Positions 34,801 through 44,692 are shown, numbered from the stretch's first letter. The stretch: 64,000 bases of DNA from Craterostigma plantagineum (GCA_027422505.1 JAPQWV010000125.1:1240001-1304000), one strand, 5' to 3'. Numbers and translations are program-made. Notes: generated from the sequence alone by a model not told the origin.

Positions 34801-36935
34801 GCCAGTCGGCATTCGAGGGGCTAAGAAATTACTTGCACAACATGCCGCTATTGACCAAGCCCTTGCCTGGAGATGAACTAATCTTGTATTTTTCTACAGG
34901 AGAGCAGGCCGTGAGTTCGGTTCTCCTGAAAGAGGAGGGTGATACCCAGAAGCCGGTGTACTTCGTGAGTAAAACAATGCAGGGAGCCGAGAGCAGGTAC
35001 TCCGAGATCGAGAAGGCCGCCTTGGCAGTAATGGTGTCGGTTCGGAGGCTGCGCCCCTATTTCCTATCCCATAAAGTACGGGTACGTACCAATTTATTAT
35101 TGAAACAAACCCTGAGTAGGCCAGACCTTTCTGGAAGAATGGTCAAGTGGGCAGTTGAGTTGGGCGAATACGATGAGTTCGAAAGGCGACCCGCCATTAA
35201 GGGACAGGCCTTGTCGGACTTTCTGTTAGAATCTACCCGAGGAGAGGTGTCACCAAGTTGGAAAGCTTATGTGGATGGCTCATCCACAGCAACTGGGGCC
35301 GGGGCAGGAGTCCTCATCATTACGCCCGAAGGGGACGAACTACAATTTGCGGTGACATTTGACTTTCCAGCGTCTAATAATGAGGCTGAGTATGAGGCCC
35401 TGGTGAAAGGGATGGAGATCCTTAACAATCTGGGAGCTACCGCAGTAGTCATATATTCGGATTCCCAGCTGGTAACTCAGCAAGTCCAAGGGAACTACGA
35501 GGCTAAGAATGAGAAAATGGTGAGGTACGCTGAGCGAGTGGGAAAGCTAAAAGCCTCTTTCGACAGCTTCGAGATACGGCAGATCCCCCGAGAGGAGAAT
35601 GGACGGGCGGATTCCTTGGCAAAGTTGGCTAGCTCCGCAATCCCTGAGGGGACCCGAAAGGTGACGATGCTGACAGCTAGCCGAGAGAACCGGATGGAGA
35701 AGGTGGGATGTATAGGAGAGGAAGAAGATTGGAGGGCTCCTATCCTGGAAGCCTTGCGCGATCCTACACACAAGGACGCAGGTAAGTTTCGGCAAAAGTT
35801 CTGCCTCATCGGAGGGGAGTTATACAAAAGGACTTTTGTACATCCCTACGCTCGATGCCTGTCCAAAAAGGAAGAGATGTCGGTGTTGGAAGAGGTGCAT
35901 GAAGGGTGTGCTGGCGACCATTCCGGGTACAAGGCGGTAGCTCGAAGAGTGGTCCGGGCCGGGTACTTCTGGCCGACCCTATTGAGGGATGCTAAGGAGC
36001 TGGTCAGACGATGCGAAAGCTGCCAGAAACACGGCCCGAGGATCCACGTACCCGCGGAAGAACTAGGGTTGATGCATTCCCCTTCTCCATTTGACAAATG
36101 GGGAATAGACATAGTCGGGCCTATGCCGGTCGCCAAGGCTCAGAAAAAGTTCATCATAGTCGCCGTCGACTATTTCAGCAAATGGGTGGAAGCCAAGGCA
36201 GTGGCCAAGATCGATGAAACTAACGTGATAGATTTCTTGTGGCATAACATTTGTTGTAGGTTTGGAGCCCCTCGAATCCTGATCTCCGATAATGGCACGC
36301 AGTTCTGTGGAGCCCGAGTCCGTGATTTCTGCACGGGGATGAAGATACAGCAGAGGTTCGTCTCAGTAGGGCACCCTCAAGCTAATGGACAAGTGGAGGT
36401 CACCAATCGCACCATCCTCCACGGGATCAAGGCCAGATTGGACCAGGAGGGTGGTAAATGGTTAGAATCCCTTGACCCCGTGTTATGGGCATATCGCGTC
36501 ACTCCGCGAGAAGCTACGGACGAAACACCTTTCCAGTTAGTCTATGGATCCGCCGCCCTGATACCCGTGGAGATAGGGATGGAGACGCATAGGATCATCC
36601 ACTATGAAGAGGAGCAGAACGCACGGCTCCGAAGAGAAGATCTGGACTTAATAGGGGAGATCAGGGAGCTAGCCTTGATAAGGATGGAAAAATACAAGAG
36701 TCGAGTAAAAGCGGCTTACGACCGGAAAGTAAGGCCTCGACAATTCCAAGTGGGAGACTTAATCTTGAGGAGAGCCGATGTACTTAAGCCGCTGAAGAAG
36801 ATAGACTCGACATGGGAGGGTCCTTATAAAGTGGCCCGCGTTTTGGGAGGTGGCGCATACGAATTGGAGGATGAAGATGGGCGCAGAATACCCCGCCCAT
36901 GGAACATCTCAAAACTCAAGAGGTATTACGCTTAG
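31638..36935 (+). CDS. Tat gag-pol polyprotein
   Basis: One uninterrupted 1765-codon frame; real homology starts at about 31810. Approximate residues: gag capsid region (AAQQWFSQLEPEVIHSFEEF) 190-300; zinc-knuckle-like CRYHNEYGHHTDNC at 405; protease VFIDGGSSADILF at 555; RT with WRMCVDFRDLNKACPKD and catalytic YVDDMLVKS at 936; first RNase H; second RNase H starting AYVDGSSTATGAGAGVLI at 1209, with NNEAEYEALVKGME; integrase zinc finger H..H..C..C ending CESCQKH; and integrase core with D in GIDIVGP (1487), D in ISDNGTQF (1549) and E in QVEVTN (1584). It ends in a chromodomain-free C-terminus. All catalytic motifs are present, so the enzyme part may be functional. Confidence 0.95.
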   Translation: MGRNRRRKHGGWGRSLTSPARQRLAEKRGYPGRERCGPQAPTRGRGGPSRGVQEGPVNPRNAVPPMTMASGHMVEGEEKAGEHQVEVRSYGMRGREGVVSSQGQELRRQVSDLRKVLDEIRNKTTRPHLRGLYQAGTPLAKGLLEGEVALNFKQLPYEYDGTTDPEEHVLRFKNTILLHNFSEGVKCRVFLTTLVRAAQQWFSQLEPEVIHSFEEFQEMFINQFASARKPPKSDMSLFQVKQRPDESLRSYIRRFNVAALEVPSATTSVKINALVHGLQVGDFFASLSKKPPQTFEELLGRADKYINLEESRLAKIREGTSRVMPKKEIQSHNRSRANVRVTHPPAIRRPMAGGANRFPPRYQKYTPLRANLEEVLAVASRHPDMRYPRANPRGHPKPTSGPFCRYHNEYGHHTDNCTHLKNEIERLIKAGHLKEFIYRDRGPVPPTQPREREGPLPDKGKQPMTEPNRPGPSQPRAHILIIVGGPDGGDSHRARKSYARMRNRGRAQTEGSLVGQMETTGNIQFGAQDEVDVVRPHNDALVITTDVAGYNVSRVFIDGGSSADILFLDCFKQMKLGTELKPVATSLYGFGGAGIQPLGQVTLPVGLGEAPRRVVRMVNFLVVDATSSYNIILGRPAINGFRAVPSTYHLKIKFPVGDQVGEVSGDQVSSRRCYANEVKVVTGGNEKDGVEAKQAKRTKLEQEDGEPTRLQPQPDEELLTVELYPGREGFTTQVGTKMDKEIASQLVECLRRNADLFAFSPADMTGVDPRIAMHHLNIIPGSHPVKQRLRQFGAERDQDIRTKVEKLLKAGHVKEVQFPIWLANVVMVKKGNGSWRMCVDFRDLNKACPKDHYPLPRIDQLVDSTSGCEMLSMMDAYQGYHQIKLNPEDVDKVCFVTAGGTYGYVRMPFALKNAGATYQRMVDTVFKSQLGRNMEVYVDDMLVKSTWAKDHVADLEEAFQTIRTCGMKLNPAKCTFGVQSGKFLGYMVTKRGIEVNPNKVKAILEMQPPRNIKEVQRLTGRLAALSRFIAKSADKSLPFFRILRKGCLFEWTEECQSAFEGLRNYLHNMPLLTKPLPGDELILYFSTGEQAVSSVLLKEEGDTQKPVYFVSKTMQGAESRYSEIEKAALAVMVSVRRLRPYFLSHKVRVRTNLLLKQTLSRPDLSGRMVKWAVELGEYDEFERRPAIKGQALSDFLLESTRGEVSPSWKAYVDGSSTATGAGAGVLIITPEGDELQFAVTFDFPASNNEAEYEALVKGMEILNNLGATAVVIYSDSQLVTQQVQGNYEAKNEKMVRYAERVGKLKASFDSFEIRQIPREENGRADSLAKLASSAIPEGTRKVTMLTASRENRMEKVGCIGEEEDWRAPILEALRDPTHKDAGKFRQKFCLIGGELYKRTFVHPYARCLSKKEEMSVLEEVHEGCAGDHSGYKAVARRVVRAGYFWPTLLRDAKELVRRCESCQKHGPRIHVPAEELGLMHSPSPFDKWGIDIVGPMPVAKAQKKFIIVAVDYFSKWVEAKAVAKIDETNVIDFLWHNICCRFGAPRILISDNGTQFCGARVRDFCTGMKIQQRFVSVGHPQANGQVEVTNRTILHGIKARLDQEGGKWLESLDPVLWAYRVTPREATDETPFQLVYGSAALIPVEIGMETHRIIHYEEEQNARLRREDLDLIGEIRELALIRMEKYKSRVKAAYDRKVRPRQFQVGDLILRRADVLKPLKKIDSTWEGPYKVARVLGGGAYELEDEDGRRIPRPWNISKLKRYYA

Positions 36936-37150
36936 TAAGGGGTTGGAAGATTGTATATAAATCAAACAGGAAGGTGTACTCTTTTTCCTTCGCCAAGGTT
37001 TTATCCCAAGGGGGTTTTACTTGGCAAGGTTTTAACGAGGCACCATCCATTGAATGAAATGGTTTTTCAGAAACTCATGTCTTGATGGCCCCTCTCCCAA
37101 AATTGATAACCATGAATCCTATCTACGGACTGCCCTGGATTCCCTAATGG
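36936..37150 (+). other. Tat 3' untranslated stretch with G-rich conserved words
   Basis: Non-coding DNA just after pol. It contains AAGGTTTTATCCCAAGGGGG and GCAAGGTTTTAACGAGGCA, words I recognise as recurrent after pol in plant Tat-type elements. The role is unknown; RNA processing or 3'-end formation is possible. Confidence 0.45.
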
Positions 37151-37772
37151 CCCAGATGTGGCTGGCCCAGAAGTGGCCGCGCAGATTGCGCACCTACAGC
37201 CCAGATGTGGCTGGCCTAGAAGTGGCCGCGCAGATTGCGCACCTGTAGCCCAGATGTGGCTGGCCCAGAAGTGGCCGCGCAGATTGCGCACCTGTAGCCC
37301 AGATGTGGCTGGCCCAGAAGTGGCCGCGCAGATTGCGCACCTGTAGCCCAGATGTGGCTGGCCCAGAAGTGGCCGCGCAGATTGCGCACCTACAGCCCAG
37401 ATGTGGCTGGCCTAGAAGTGGCCGCGCAGATTGCGCACCTGTAGCCCAGATGTGGCTGGCCCAGAAGTGGCCGCGCAGATTGCGCACCTGTAGCCCAGAT
37501 GTGGCTGGCCCAGAAGTGGCCGCGCAGATTGCGCACCTATAGCCCAGATGTGGCTGGCCCAGAAGTGGCCGCGCAGATTGCGCACCTGTAGCCCAGATGT
37601 GGCTGGCCCAGAAGTGGCCGCGCAGATTGCGCACCTACAGCCCAGATATGGCCGCGCAAATTGCGCACCTATAGCCCAGAGGTGGCTGGCCCAGAAATGG
37701 TCGCGCAGATGGCGCACCTTTAACCCAGATGGGGCTAGCCCAGACGCGGCCGTGAAGATGCATACTCATGAG
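37151..37772. repeat. 49-bp tandem array, 13 units
   Basis: Units start CCCAGATGTGGCTGGCCCAG and contain GTGGCCGCGCAGATTGCGCACC. Units 1-10 (37151-37640) are almost identical. Unit 11 is cut to 34 bp, and units 12-13 are diverged. Variants ACAG at the unit end and CCTAGA in the next unit recur every four units (1-2 and 5-6), so a four-unit block was itself duplicated. Because 49 is not a multiple of three, every frame stays open here and the apparent ORFs are artefacts. Confidence 0.97.
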
Positions 37773-38298
37773 CACTAGATGCAGCTATACAGGTGACTTC
37801 TATACGGGTTCACCAATACCTAACGAACTCGGCAAAAAAAAGTCGAACAAGGCCAGCGTTTGAGGTACCATTAAATCCCCAGGTACGCGTTTCTGTTGGT
37901 TAATATTTCCCTGAGGAGGAATTTCGAGACGAGCACAGCCTGATGGAATAGTAATAATGGGGAAGAATAAGGCTGGTTAGTCGAAAGGAACACTATTGGT
38001 GTACTTCGAATACGCTGACAGACTTCAGCACTATTCGAAGTAGGGGGAGTAGAGAATGGTAGTAATGCAGAGCCTCAGCGTAAATGGCCCCAAGTATTTA
38101 AATCTGGATGCGATTAAGTTGGGAGGCAAGCGAGAAAGGAAGGAAAATACGCCACAACACTACACATACGGAAAAAGGAACAGCAACAAGTGTTCAAAAG
38201 AATAGCAACAAGTGTTCAAAACAAGAAAATAACAAAAGAGGTCCGAAAAAGGAAAAAACAACATTGATTGTTCGAAAAACAGGAAACAGAGTAGTAAG

Positions 38299-40748
38299 CT
38301 AAGAAGGTGGGGCACCAGAATCGGCCGTGGAGTCGGGGACCTCTGAAGTAGCAGATGACTCAAGCTGCTCTAATTCGGAGAGCTGACCCAGAAGGACCTC
38401 AGGCGAGACCTCCAGCAAAGTGGGGGAGCAGTGAGGCACCCTGGCAGACCAGAAACCTGGATTAGGTGGCGCTTCCGGATTTCCCTTAAAAGTTGGAGGG
38501 GCACTCATAGCTGCCATCGCCGCGTCCAGAGTGGAGGTAGGCTCGCGTCCGGCAGCAAAACCTCCCAAGAAGTAGTGCTGCATGAAAGGTGCGAAGTCCA
38601 CCAGAGAGAGGGTGTCACACAGATAGCCCTCATGCCAGCTCTGGCTCAGCTGAGCAAGGAACTTCATACCAAGAGGCGAACCATAAGGTACTTCTGGCAG
38701 AGCTGGACTCCCTTCAGCTGTCCCGCCGAATGACTATCCCCAACCTTGGCGGTGAAGGCTTGCTCCAACTCAGCCCTCAGGGTCCTCTCTCTCTCAGCCA
38801 ACAGTTCCTTGGCCCTCAGCTCGATTTGAGCTTGCTGCGCATCTATGAGCTGATGCAGACGGGTCGTAAGCTCAGCCTCCTTAGCAGCAAGGGCAGCTGC
38901 ACTCTCCACCTCCAACTGACGGGACTTCTCTAAAGCTAAGTCCTCTGCACGAACCTCACACTCATCCTTCTCTTTTTTAAGCTCTTCCTCCAACTGAGCG
39001 ATCTTTAAGTCCCGCTCCTCAATTATTTCAAGCATGTTGTTCCCGGGAGAGGCGGAACCACCGGGTGCCAAACCCCGATGGGAGGTCGCAGACAAGAGAG
39101 TAGGCAGCAAAGAGGATAGCTGAGACAACCAAACCCGAATCAACAAAGTACAAAAAATACATAGTTAACAAAAGGAGGCCAAGGGAGAGAGTTACCTCGA
39201 CCCAATGATGGGCAGCGAGCTCAGCAACAGAAGCGTCAGATCGGCGACGGAGCGCCTTTTGCTGTTCGAGAGGCACGATGGCCTAGATGAACTTCATCTT
39301 CTCCTCAGGACTCAAGGAGTCATAACTGTTGGGCATGTCCAGCACCATCTTCCCATCAGCCCGCTGATTAATACCCCACTCAGAGCTTTGGTGGACAAAA
39401 GGGGCAAACTCAGAAGTGTCAGGAGAGGGAGAGGTTGTCTCCACACGTGGCCTCTTCCCCTTTGCTACGGCAGTCTTCTTCTTTTTCTTCTTGGGAGGCA
39501 CCGGCGAGGCATCTTTCTTGCTCGCATCACCTTCTGAGTCAGATATCACCACATGAGGAGATGATGATCCAACAGGAGATTTCTCTCTCGCTTCCGAAGC
39601 TGGCAGGTCAGTCCCATCAAGACCTGCTGAGGAGTGAGGCGCAGCTGGAACTTCGGATTCTTCTTGTTTCACAGGAAGGGCACGGAACGCATCTCTCCAA
39701 GAGAATGGCATATCTGCAAAAAGCATATTAAGTTAGAGAGGAAAATCTCAAAAGGAGGCCAGGAAGCAGGAGGGAAACCTGCTTACCCTTGGGATCGAAG
39801 GGTAGAAACTTTGAGGAGAGGCTGAAATGATGGAGAAGGCCGGGATAGGTTACCAACTCAACCATGTTAAATTTCCTTTCAGGGGCTCTGACATTTAAGA
39901 GGTTGAGAGCCGCCTCATTCTCCTCTGAACACTCAGGCTGGACCTCTGGTAGTCTCGGGGGTACTTGATGAACCCAATGGCGATGGGGAAAGTCCCAGCC
40001 ACTATCTGTGGGGGCTACGAAGAAGTAGAAAGGATGCCACTCCTTGTCTTTGTGGGTACCTCTGCTGAGGAAATGTACGGAGCCGCGCGGATTCGCGCAC
40101 AGATAAAAGAAGGGGGGAGCAGATTTAAGCTGAAACTGGGAGAGAACAAGTTCTACAGAAGGTCTCCCACCTGCAGCAGTGACCAGGACATAGAAAGCTG
40201 CCAGCTGACGAATGGAAGAAGGACTGAGTTGATTCAAAGGTATACAATAAGCCTGCGACACTGCAGCAAAAAAGGGGTGAACTGGAAAGCGTAAGCCGGC
40301 CCTTATCTGACTCTCCCAGAAAGCAAGGGCCAGAGAGAAGGCGGAAAGTTGGCACGCTGGTTAGGATTTGGGATGAAAACGTGAAAGTTAGGGCTGTGAA
40401 AACCCTCTGGAACGAGCTTCTCTAGGCGTCGATACGTCGACTTGGACGCACCGAACATTTTCCAATCATCTGCGCCGGCGCTACCTCCGGCAGTACTTCG
40501 CGAGCGGGTTTGACGAGAGGTAGACGAATCGGGGGCTGGCGGCGCTGGCATCGGCGCGGCCGAAGAGGTATCGGCAGGAGCGTGAGAGGAAGAAGGCTGA
40601 GGAAGATCAGGCGCCGCCGCATTTGGTGAAGGGGCCTTCGCTTTGTCCCCCTTTTGGCGGCATCACCTGGCGCAGTGGAGGACGTGGATACGTCCGGCGA
40701 CGCCGCGCGAGCCGCGTGAGCACTCTCAGTAGCAGCAGAATCAGACAT
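38299..40748 (-). CDS. Spliced antisense ORF of the Tat element
   Basis: Runs opposite to gag-pol. The start MSDSAATESAHAARAAS at 40748 leads to a Ser/Ala-rich N-terminus. Then come DDWKMFGASKSTYRRLEKLVPEGF and the conserved block RAGLRFPVHPFFAAVSQAYC / QLSPSSIRQLAAFYVL, which resembles the Pfam 'putative gypsy type transposon' family (Transposase_28). An intron at 39786-39714 (GTAAGC..TTTGCAG) rejoins FDPK with DMPFSWRD. A lysine run (PPKKKKKK) follows, then a second intron 39195-39120 (GTAACT..TCTCAG). After it comes a long coiled coil rich in E/L/A/K (about 39060-38750) and the end PDSTADSGAPPS. Frame changes near 40340-40370 and at about 38720 may disable this copy. The function is unknown; such antisense ORFs are known from Tat elements. 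Confidence 0.75.
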
Positions 40749-41226
40749 ATCTTCGACGCATAAAAGGGGGAAATACGGAAGCTAAGGGCGAATCGGCGAA
40801 AACAGGGGAAATAAGGAGAAGGGAAACGAAATCGTACCTGAATGAGCAGTAGACGAAGAAGAAATCCGAGCGAGATGCGATTTCTGGGCACTGTGTGATT
40901 GGGGGTAAGGAAACGATGAAAACCCTAGAAAGACGATTGGGGTCTCGTTTTTTTTTTGCTAAGTATGGAGAGTTATTTCGAAAAAGGGGGGAAAATGAAA
41001 AAGAAACTGCCTCGAGGAATTCAAAAAGCAGAGGTGACAGGTAGGGACACGTGTCACCCTACGGACGCTGTTTTCTTCTGCACAGCGTGCAGGACCTGTC
41101 CAATCAGCATAAATGCGACACAGACCGATTAAAGAGTCCAGGAGCACTAAAGAGGAGGAATGCTCCTTCAAGTGTACTCCGAACCGTACTACTTAGCGTA
41201 TTACACTTCGGAGTAGGGGGACTGGA

Positions 41227-41929
41227 TGATAGGGGTGAACTTTAGCCTAGCATTCCTCCTTACCCGGACACCTGAAGATAGTGACTTTCGGGACATATGT
41301 CCAGATGGGCAGTACACGTGGGGACCTGTGACCCTGTACGGAAAAGGTGAAGTGGGTCCCAGCAGCAAAGCAACTTGATCGGGAAATATTGGATAAGGGC
41401 CGACCAGGGAACACGTGGCATTTTGTGATTGGATGACATTACAAACAGAGGAGGCGCGCGTCAGTCTGACAACAGTACGGTCGCAGGTGCTGTCTCCTCC
41501 CAGGATGTACTGCCTGTCGTTGTCAAGTGGTCCTGGGAGTATGCCAGCTAGGCAAACAAAGGAATTTGGGTATATGTGAATAGAGAGAGACGAGATCAAG
41601 GCAAGAATCAACATAACACCAAGATACTTAGATATTTTCTAGATGATTCATCTTCATCATCCATTCTTTCACCATGAAAGCACTGTAACGAGCGAAGTGA
41701 GGTCTGTGTGTGTATTTCGCGACTGTGATTAGTGGATACTGTTTCCGGCGGCCCGTGGACGTAGGACACCTGTCCGAACCACGTTAAATCCTTGTCTCTC
41801 TCATTCCTTTCCTTCATAGCACTAAAGTATAAACCCTAAAACACTCCAAGAACATCAAGGCCCAGTCCGTCTTACCCATCACCGCCTTTCCCGAACCAAA
41901 TATCGTTGATCGGGGTCATACCCGCATCA
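41227..41929 (+). repeat. 3' LTR of the Tat element
   Basis: Preceded by the polypurine tract GTAGGGGGACTGGA. Identical to the 5' LTR except for one base and one single-base gap. Followed by AATGG. Confidence 0.95.
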
Positions 41930-42273
41930 AATGGAATCGTTAACGGGACGGGAAATGGTTGTCGCGGGAAGGGATTTTACACTCGTTCGGCTTTCTTGAA
42001 AGCAGTCGGGTCGTTCGGTCGGTTTGGAACCGTTGGGCCGTCAGGCGTTTCGATGCGCGAAATTGCGGCGTTCTTCGCCAATGTCGCCCACGAGACTGGA
42101 CGTAAGTCATCGAGCATTCCTACGTGCATGCTTTTTGGGTCGACGATTCGGGCCATTAACGGGCCCCGCGAGTGCGACGGAAAAGCCCGAGCACCGTGAA
42201 TTCTAGGGTTAATTATTACATTGAGTACTGCAAGCAGCTAGGAGTTAGTCCTGGAAACAATATTCGCTGTTAG
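41930..42273 (+). pseudogene. Class IV-like chitinase (GH19), 3' part, internally deleted
   Basis: Continues the split gene: IVNGTGNGCRGKGFYT, then AAFFANVAHETG, the catalytic-Glu block of GH19 (HETG). A GTAAGT donor follows at once, where these genes usually have their intron. But the next sequence is already the C-terminal part, FGSTIRAINGPRECDGK, and after a frame change VNYYIEYCKQLGVSPGNN to the stop at 42271. The middle of the catalytic domain, including the FCYIEE-type segment after HETG, is gone. The gene therefore carries a large internal deletion and a frameshift besides the retrotransposon insertion. Confidence 0.85.
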
Positions 42274-42349
42274 AATTATTGATGCAATGTCTTTGATGGA
42301 TCGAGTGACTGAAATGACTTAAGATGGAAAAGAGATAGTGTAGCAGTGT

Positions 42350-44692
42350 TCATTGAGAATTCAATCTCTGCACGTCTACCAATTGATAAAGATCTCCACG
42401 CCTTTGCTTTTCCAATGGAAGATTGGTTCTGCAACCGTATATATATAATGACATAAATTTCAGACTTTGATCCTAAAACCAAGTAAGAACAAGAACAAGC
42501 AAGACATGATAATACTTGGGATTGAGAATGCTCTAATAAAGAATTAATTAAGCCGTGGTAAAAGGCTTTACCTTCTTAGCTCGATCTGAGAATAGTCGAT
42601 TTCTGATATGATTATGGCCTCTTCATGCTCGGTAGTGGCCAATACTTCTCCAAACTGCACATAAAAAGATGGATTCACAAATCATTAGTTTGAGTGTTTT
42701 ATTTCGCTTGCTTGCTAGAAATACTGGTGTGAGTGTTTGTTAGCTTATTACAGGACCGACAAGTGTAGAATGACCCCAAGCAACATATACAGCTGAATCA
42801 TCTCGGGCAGGGGAACAAGTTGCTACGTATAGCTGCACAGAGATTTGATTGTTCAAAAAAAGATGCATTTGAGAAATAATTGATTGCCAGAAATCTAAGG
42901 TTTTGATTCGATTGGAAATGTATAAGTGGAGATACCTGATTGTCCACTGCCCTGCGTACGGAAAGAGAAGCGATCAGATGGGAAAATATGACCAATTGAG
43001 CAGAGGAGGAGATGAATATTTAAAATCAAGAGATTCAGAGATGAACACACTAAGCCTTATGCTCGACACCTTTCATGATCTTTACAGCATTGAAATTGGT
43101 AGTATGTCTTTTAGCAAAAAAAACATCTAATGTTTCCCTCGAAATACTTCAATCTACCAACTGATATTTCCAAGATATCTAAATGAATAACTATCCTCCC
43201 ATATGAAAAATAACCAAGGAATCAATCATCCCGAATTACCTTGCCCTTTGAACTAACTCCCAGTGTAAAGGTCCCGTGGTCATGTTGAAGGCCCCGGGAT
43301 AGCAAATCAAACGAGCCCCTATTAACCGAATTTACACTATGTAGCTGAGACCAAATGAAATTGTACAGTAAAATTTCAACAAAAAAAATAAAGTAATAAC
43401 AGTATTAGTAGACGATTAAAACCTCTTGCAGCATATAACATTGCCAGTTCCGGGAATGAGATGTCGTGGCAGATACCAATCCCAATTCTCCCAACCTCTG
43501 CACACAAAATACACATGAAACCTGTAATGAAACTTCGATAGATACGCATGAAACCTGTATCAACTGTGGTGGGAGTTTGGCCAGCCGTGAGAGTCTTTGA
43601 TTCTTCGAAAGTGATTTCCCCAGGAATGTCGATATCAAAGAGGTGAATCTGTGATAAAAAAAAAAATACGCCATTGAAACAACGACAAGAAATAGCGCTC
43701 GTAGCATCTTGACCAACAAATTATATTCCCATACACCACATATGATACTAAAACTATGGAACAGTGCTGAAACAGATTGCAAACTGCAAGAAAATTCTTG
43801 ATGATTAGAGATTTGAAACGATTCATGTACTATATATAATATGCTCTTACTCACCTTACAATGTTTGGCTTTAAATTTCCCATCAGGCCCCAAAACACAA
43901 CATGTATTATATAACTTATCTCCGCGTCTTTCTGGTATTGACCCTCCAACGATCGTGACGTTAAGAGCCTTTGCTGCTTCAGACAGCATTGCTATGGATG
44001 GCGATGCCTTAAAATCATCATCAATGACCTCAGCATACACGGGAAAACTATCGTTTGAGTATGGGCTGTTCCATATTTCCTGACGAAAGAGATGCCCGAA
44101 ACCGTGAATGAATGCCTCAATCACAGTCCTTTACATGAGATCGAACTTAATGAGACCACAAAATCATATAGGACTAAGATTTTGCATCTCTTTCTTCCTT
44201 ACGACAAACCGAGGCTTCAAAATTGCAGTACCGACACTATAAGTACATGAATCGATCGACGTTTAAGAAAAGAAAAGAAAAATCGATTTAATGAGTTAAC
44301 AAGACGAACTTACGGGCAAGACAACAAGCTTAGCGCCCTTTTCAGCTGCATCTTCGATTGCGGTGCGAGCGTGAAGAATGTTCCTATCCTTATCCGCAGT
44401 CACTTTCAGCTGACACAAACCAATCTTGAACTACACGAACACATCAATCAAGATTCCATTCCACATATCAAAATACAATGAATGACTGCTGATGGTGATA
44501 ACAGGAAAAATGTTACTCCATCGGCAAACCCAATCAATATCCGATCACAAAATAAATGTCAGAACCACACATGTGTTACCAATTTGACCAGCTAGGAATA
44601 AAAAGACAAGTGTTCACCTTCGCTATTGGAGGAGTGGGGCACTGCACGGCAGGTGGTTCGCGGGCTTTCTCTGGGTGAAACGACGAGGCCAT
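42350..44692 (-). CDS. Omega-amidase (Nit2-type nitrilase superfamily)
   Basis: Hydrolyses alpha-ketoglutaramate and alpha-ketosuccinamate to the keto acid and ammonia. Minus-strand exons: 44692-44618, 44430-44314, 44079-43855, 43648-43555, 43497-43423, 43318-43240, 42951-42936, 42832-42752, 42654-42572, 42428-42350; 924 nt, 307 aa, all GT..AG. The catalytic triad is visible: E65 in [10 protein letters not shown]139 before IHLFDID, C180 in [12 protein letters not shown]. The usual CYDIRF is changed to CHDISF here. Exon 7 is only 16 nt. The C-terminus [20 protein letters not shown] fits the family. The start is the ATG of [10 protein letters not shown]. Upstream, a Ser/Thr/Arg-rich frame like the plastid transit peptide of plant homologues is open but has no ATG, so this copy may make only the short form. 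Confidence 0.92.

Larger units (their letters stand above)
30405..41929 (+). mobile_element. Complete Ty3-gypsy element, Tat lineage
   Basis: An 11,525-bp insertion with nearly identical 704- and 703-bp LTRs and the 5-bp target duplication AATGG (30400-30404 and 41930-41934). Order: LTR, primer site, gag, protease, RT, RNase H, a second (archaeal-type) RNase H, integrase, a 3' region with a 49-bp tandem array, a spliced antisense ORF, a polypurine tract and the LTR. Dual RNase H, an extra antisense ORF and 3' tandem arrays are known traits of Tat/Ogre-group elements. Reading both LTRs base by base I find one substitution (G/T at about 30556 versus 41378) and one single-base indel, so insertion is very recent. 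Confidence 0.95.

Noticed and set aside
31605..36245. Antisense ORFs of 60-166 aa opposite the Tat gag-pol frame
   Set aside because: Shadows of the real frame, without domains; distinct from the true antisense ORF at 38299-40748.
37151..37772. CRISPR-like regular array
   Set aside because: Units are contiguous with no unique spacers, inside a plant retrotransposon.
37067..37778. Several repetitive ORFs on both strands with 49-residue periodic peptides
   Set aside because: They arise because a 49-bp GC-rich unit without stops is repeated; frame shifts each unit and all six frames look open. Not genes.
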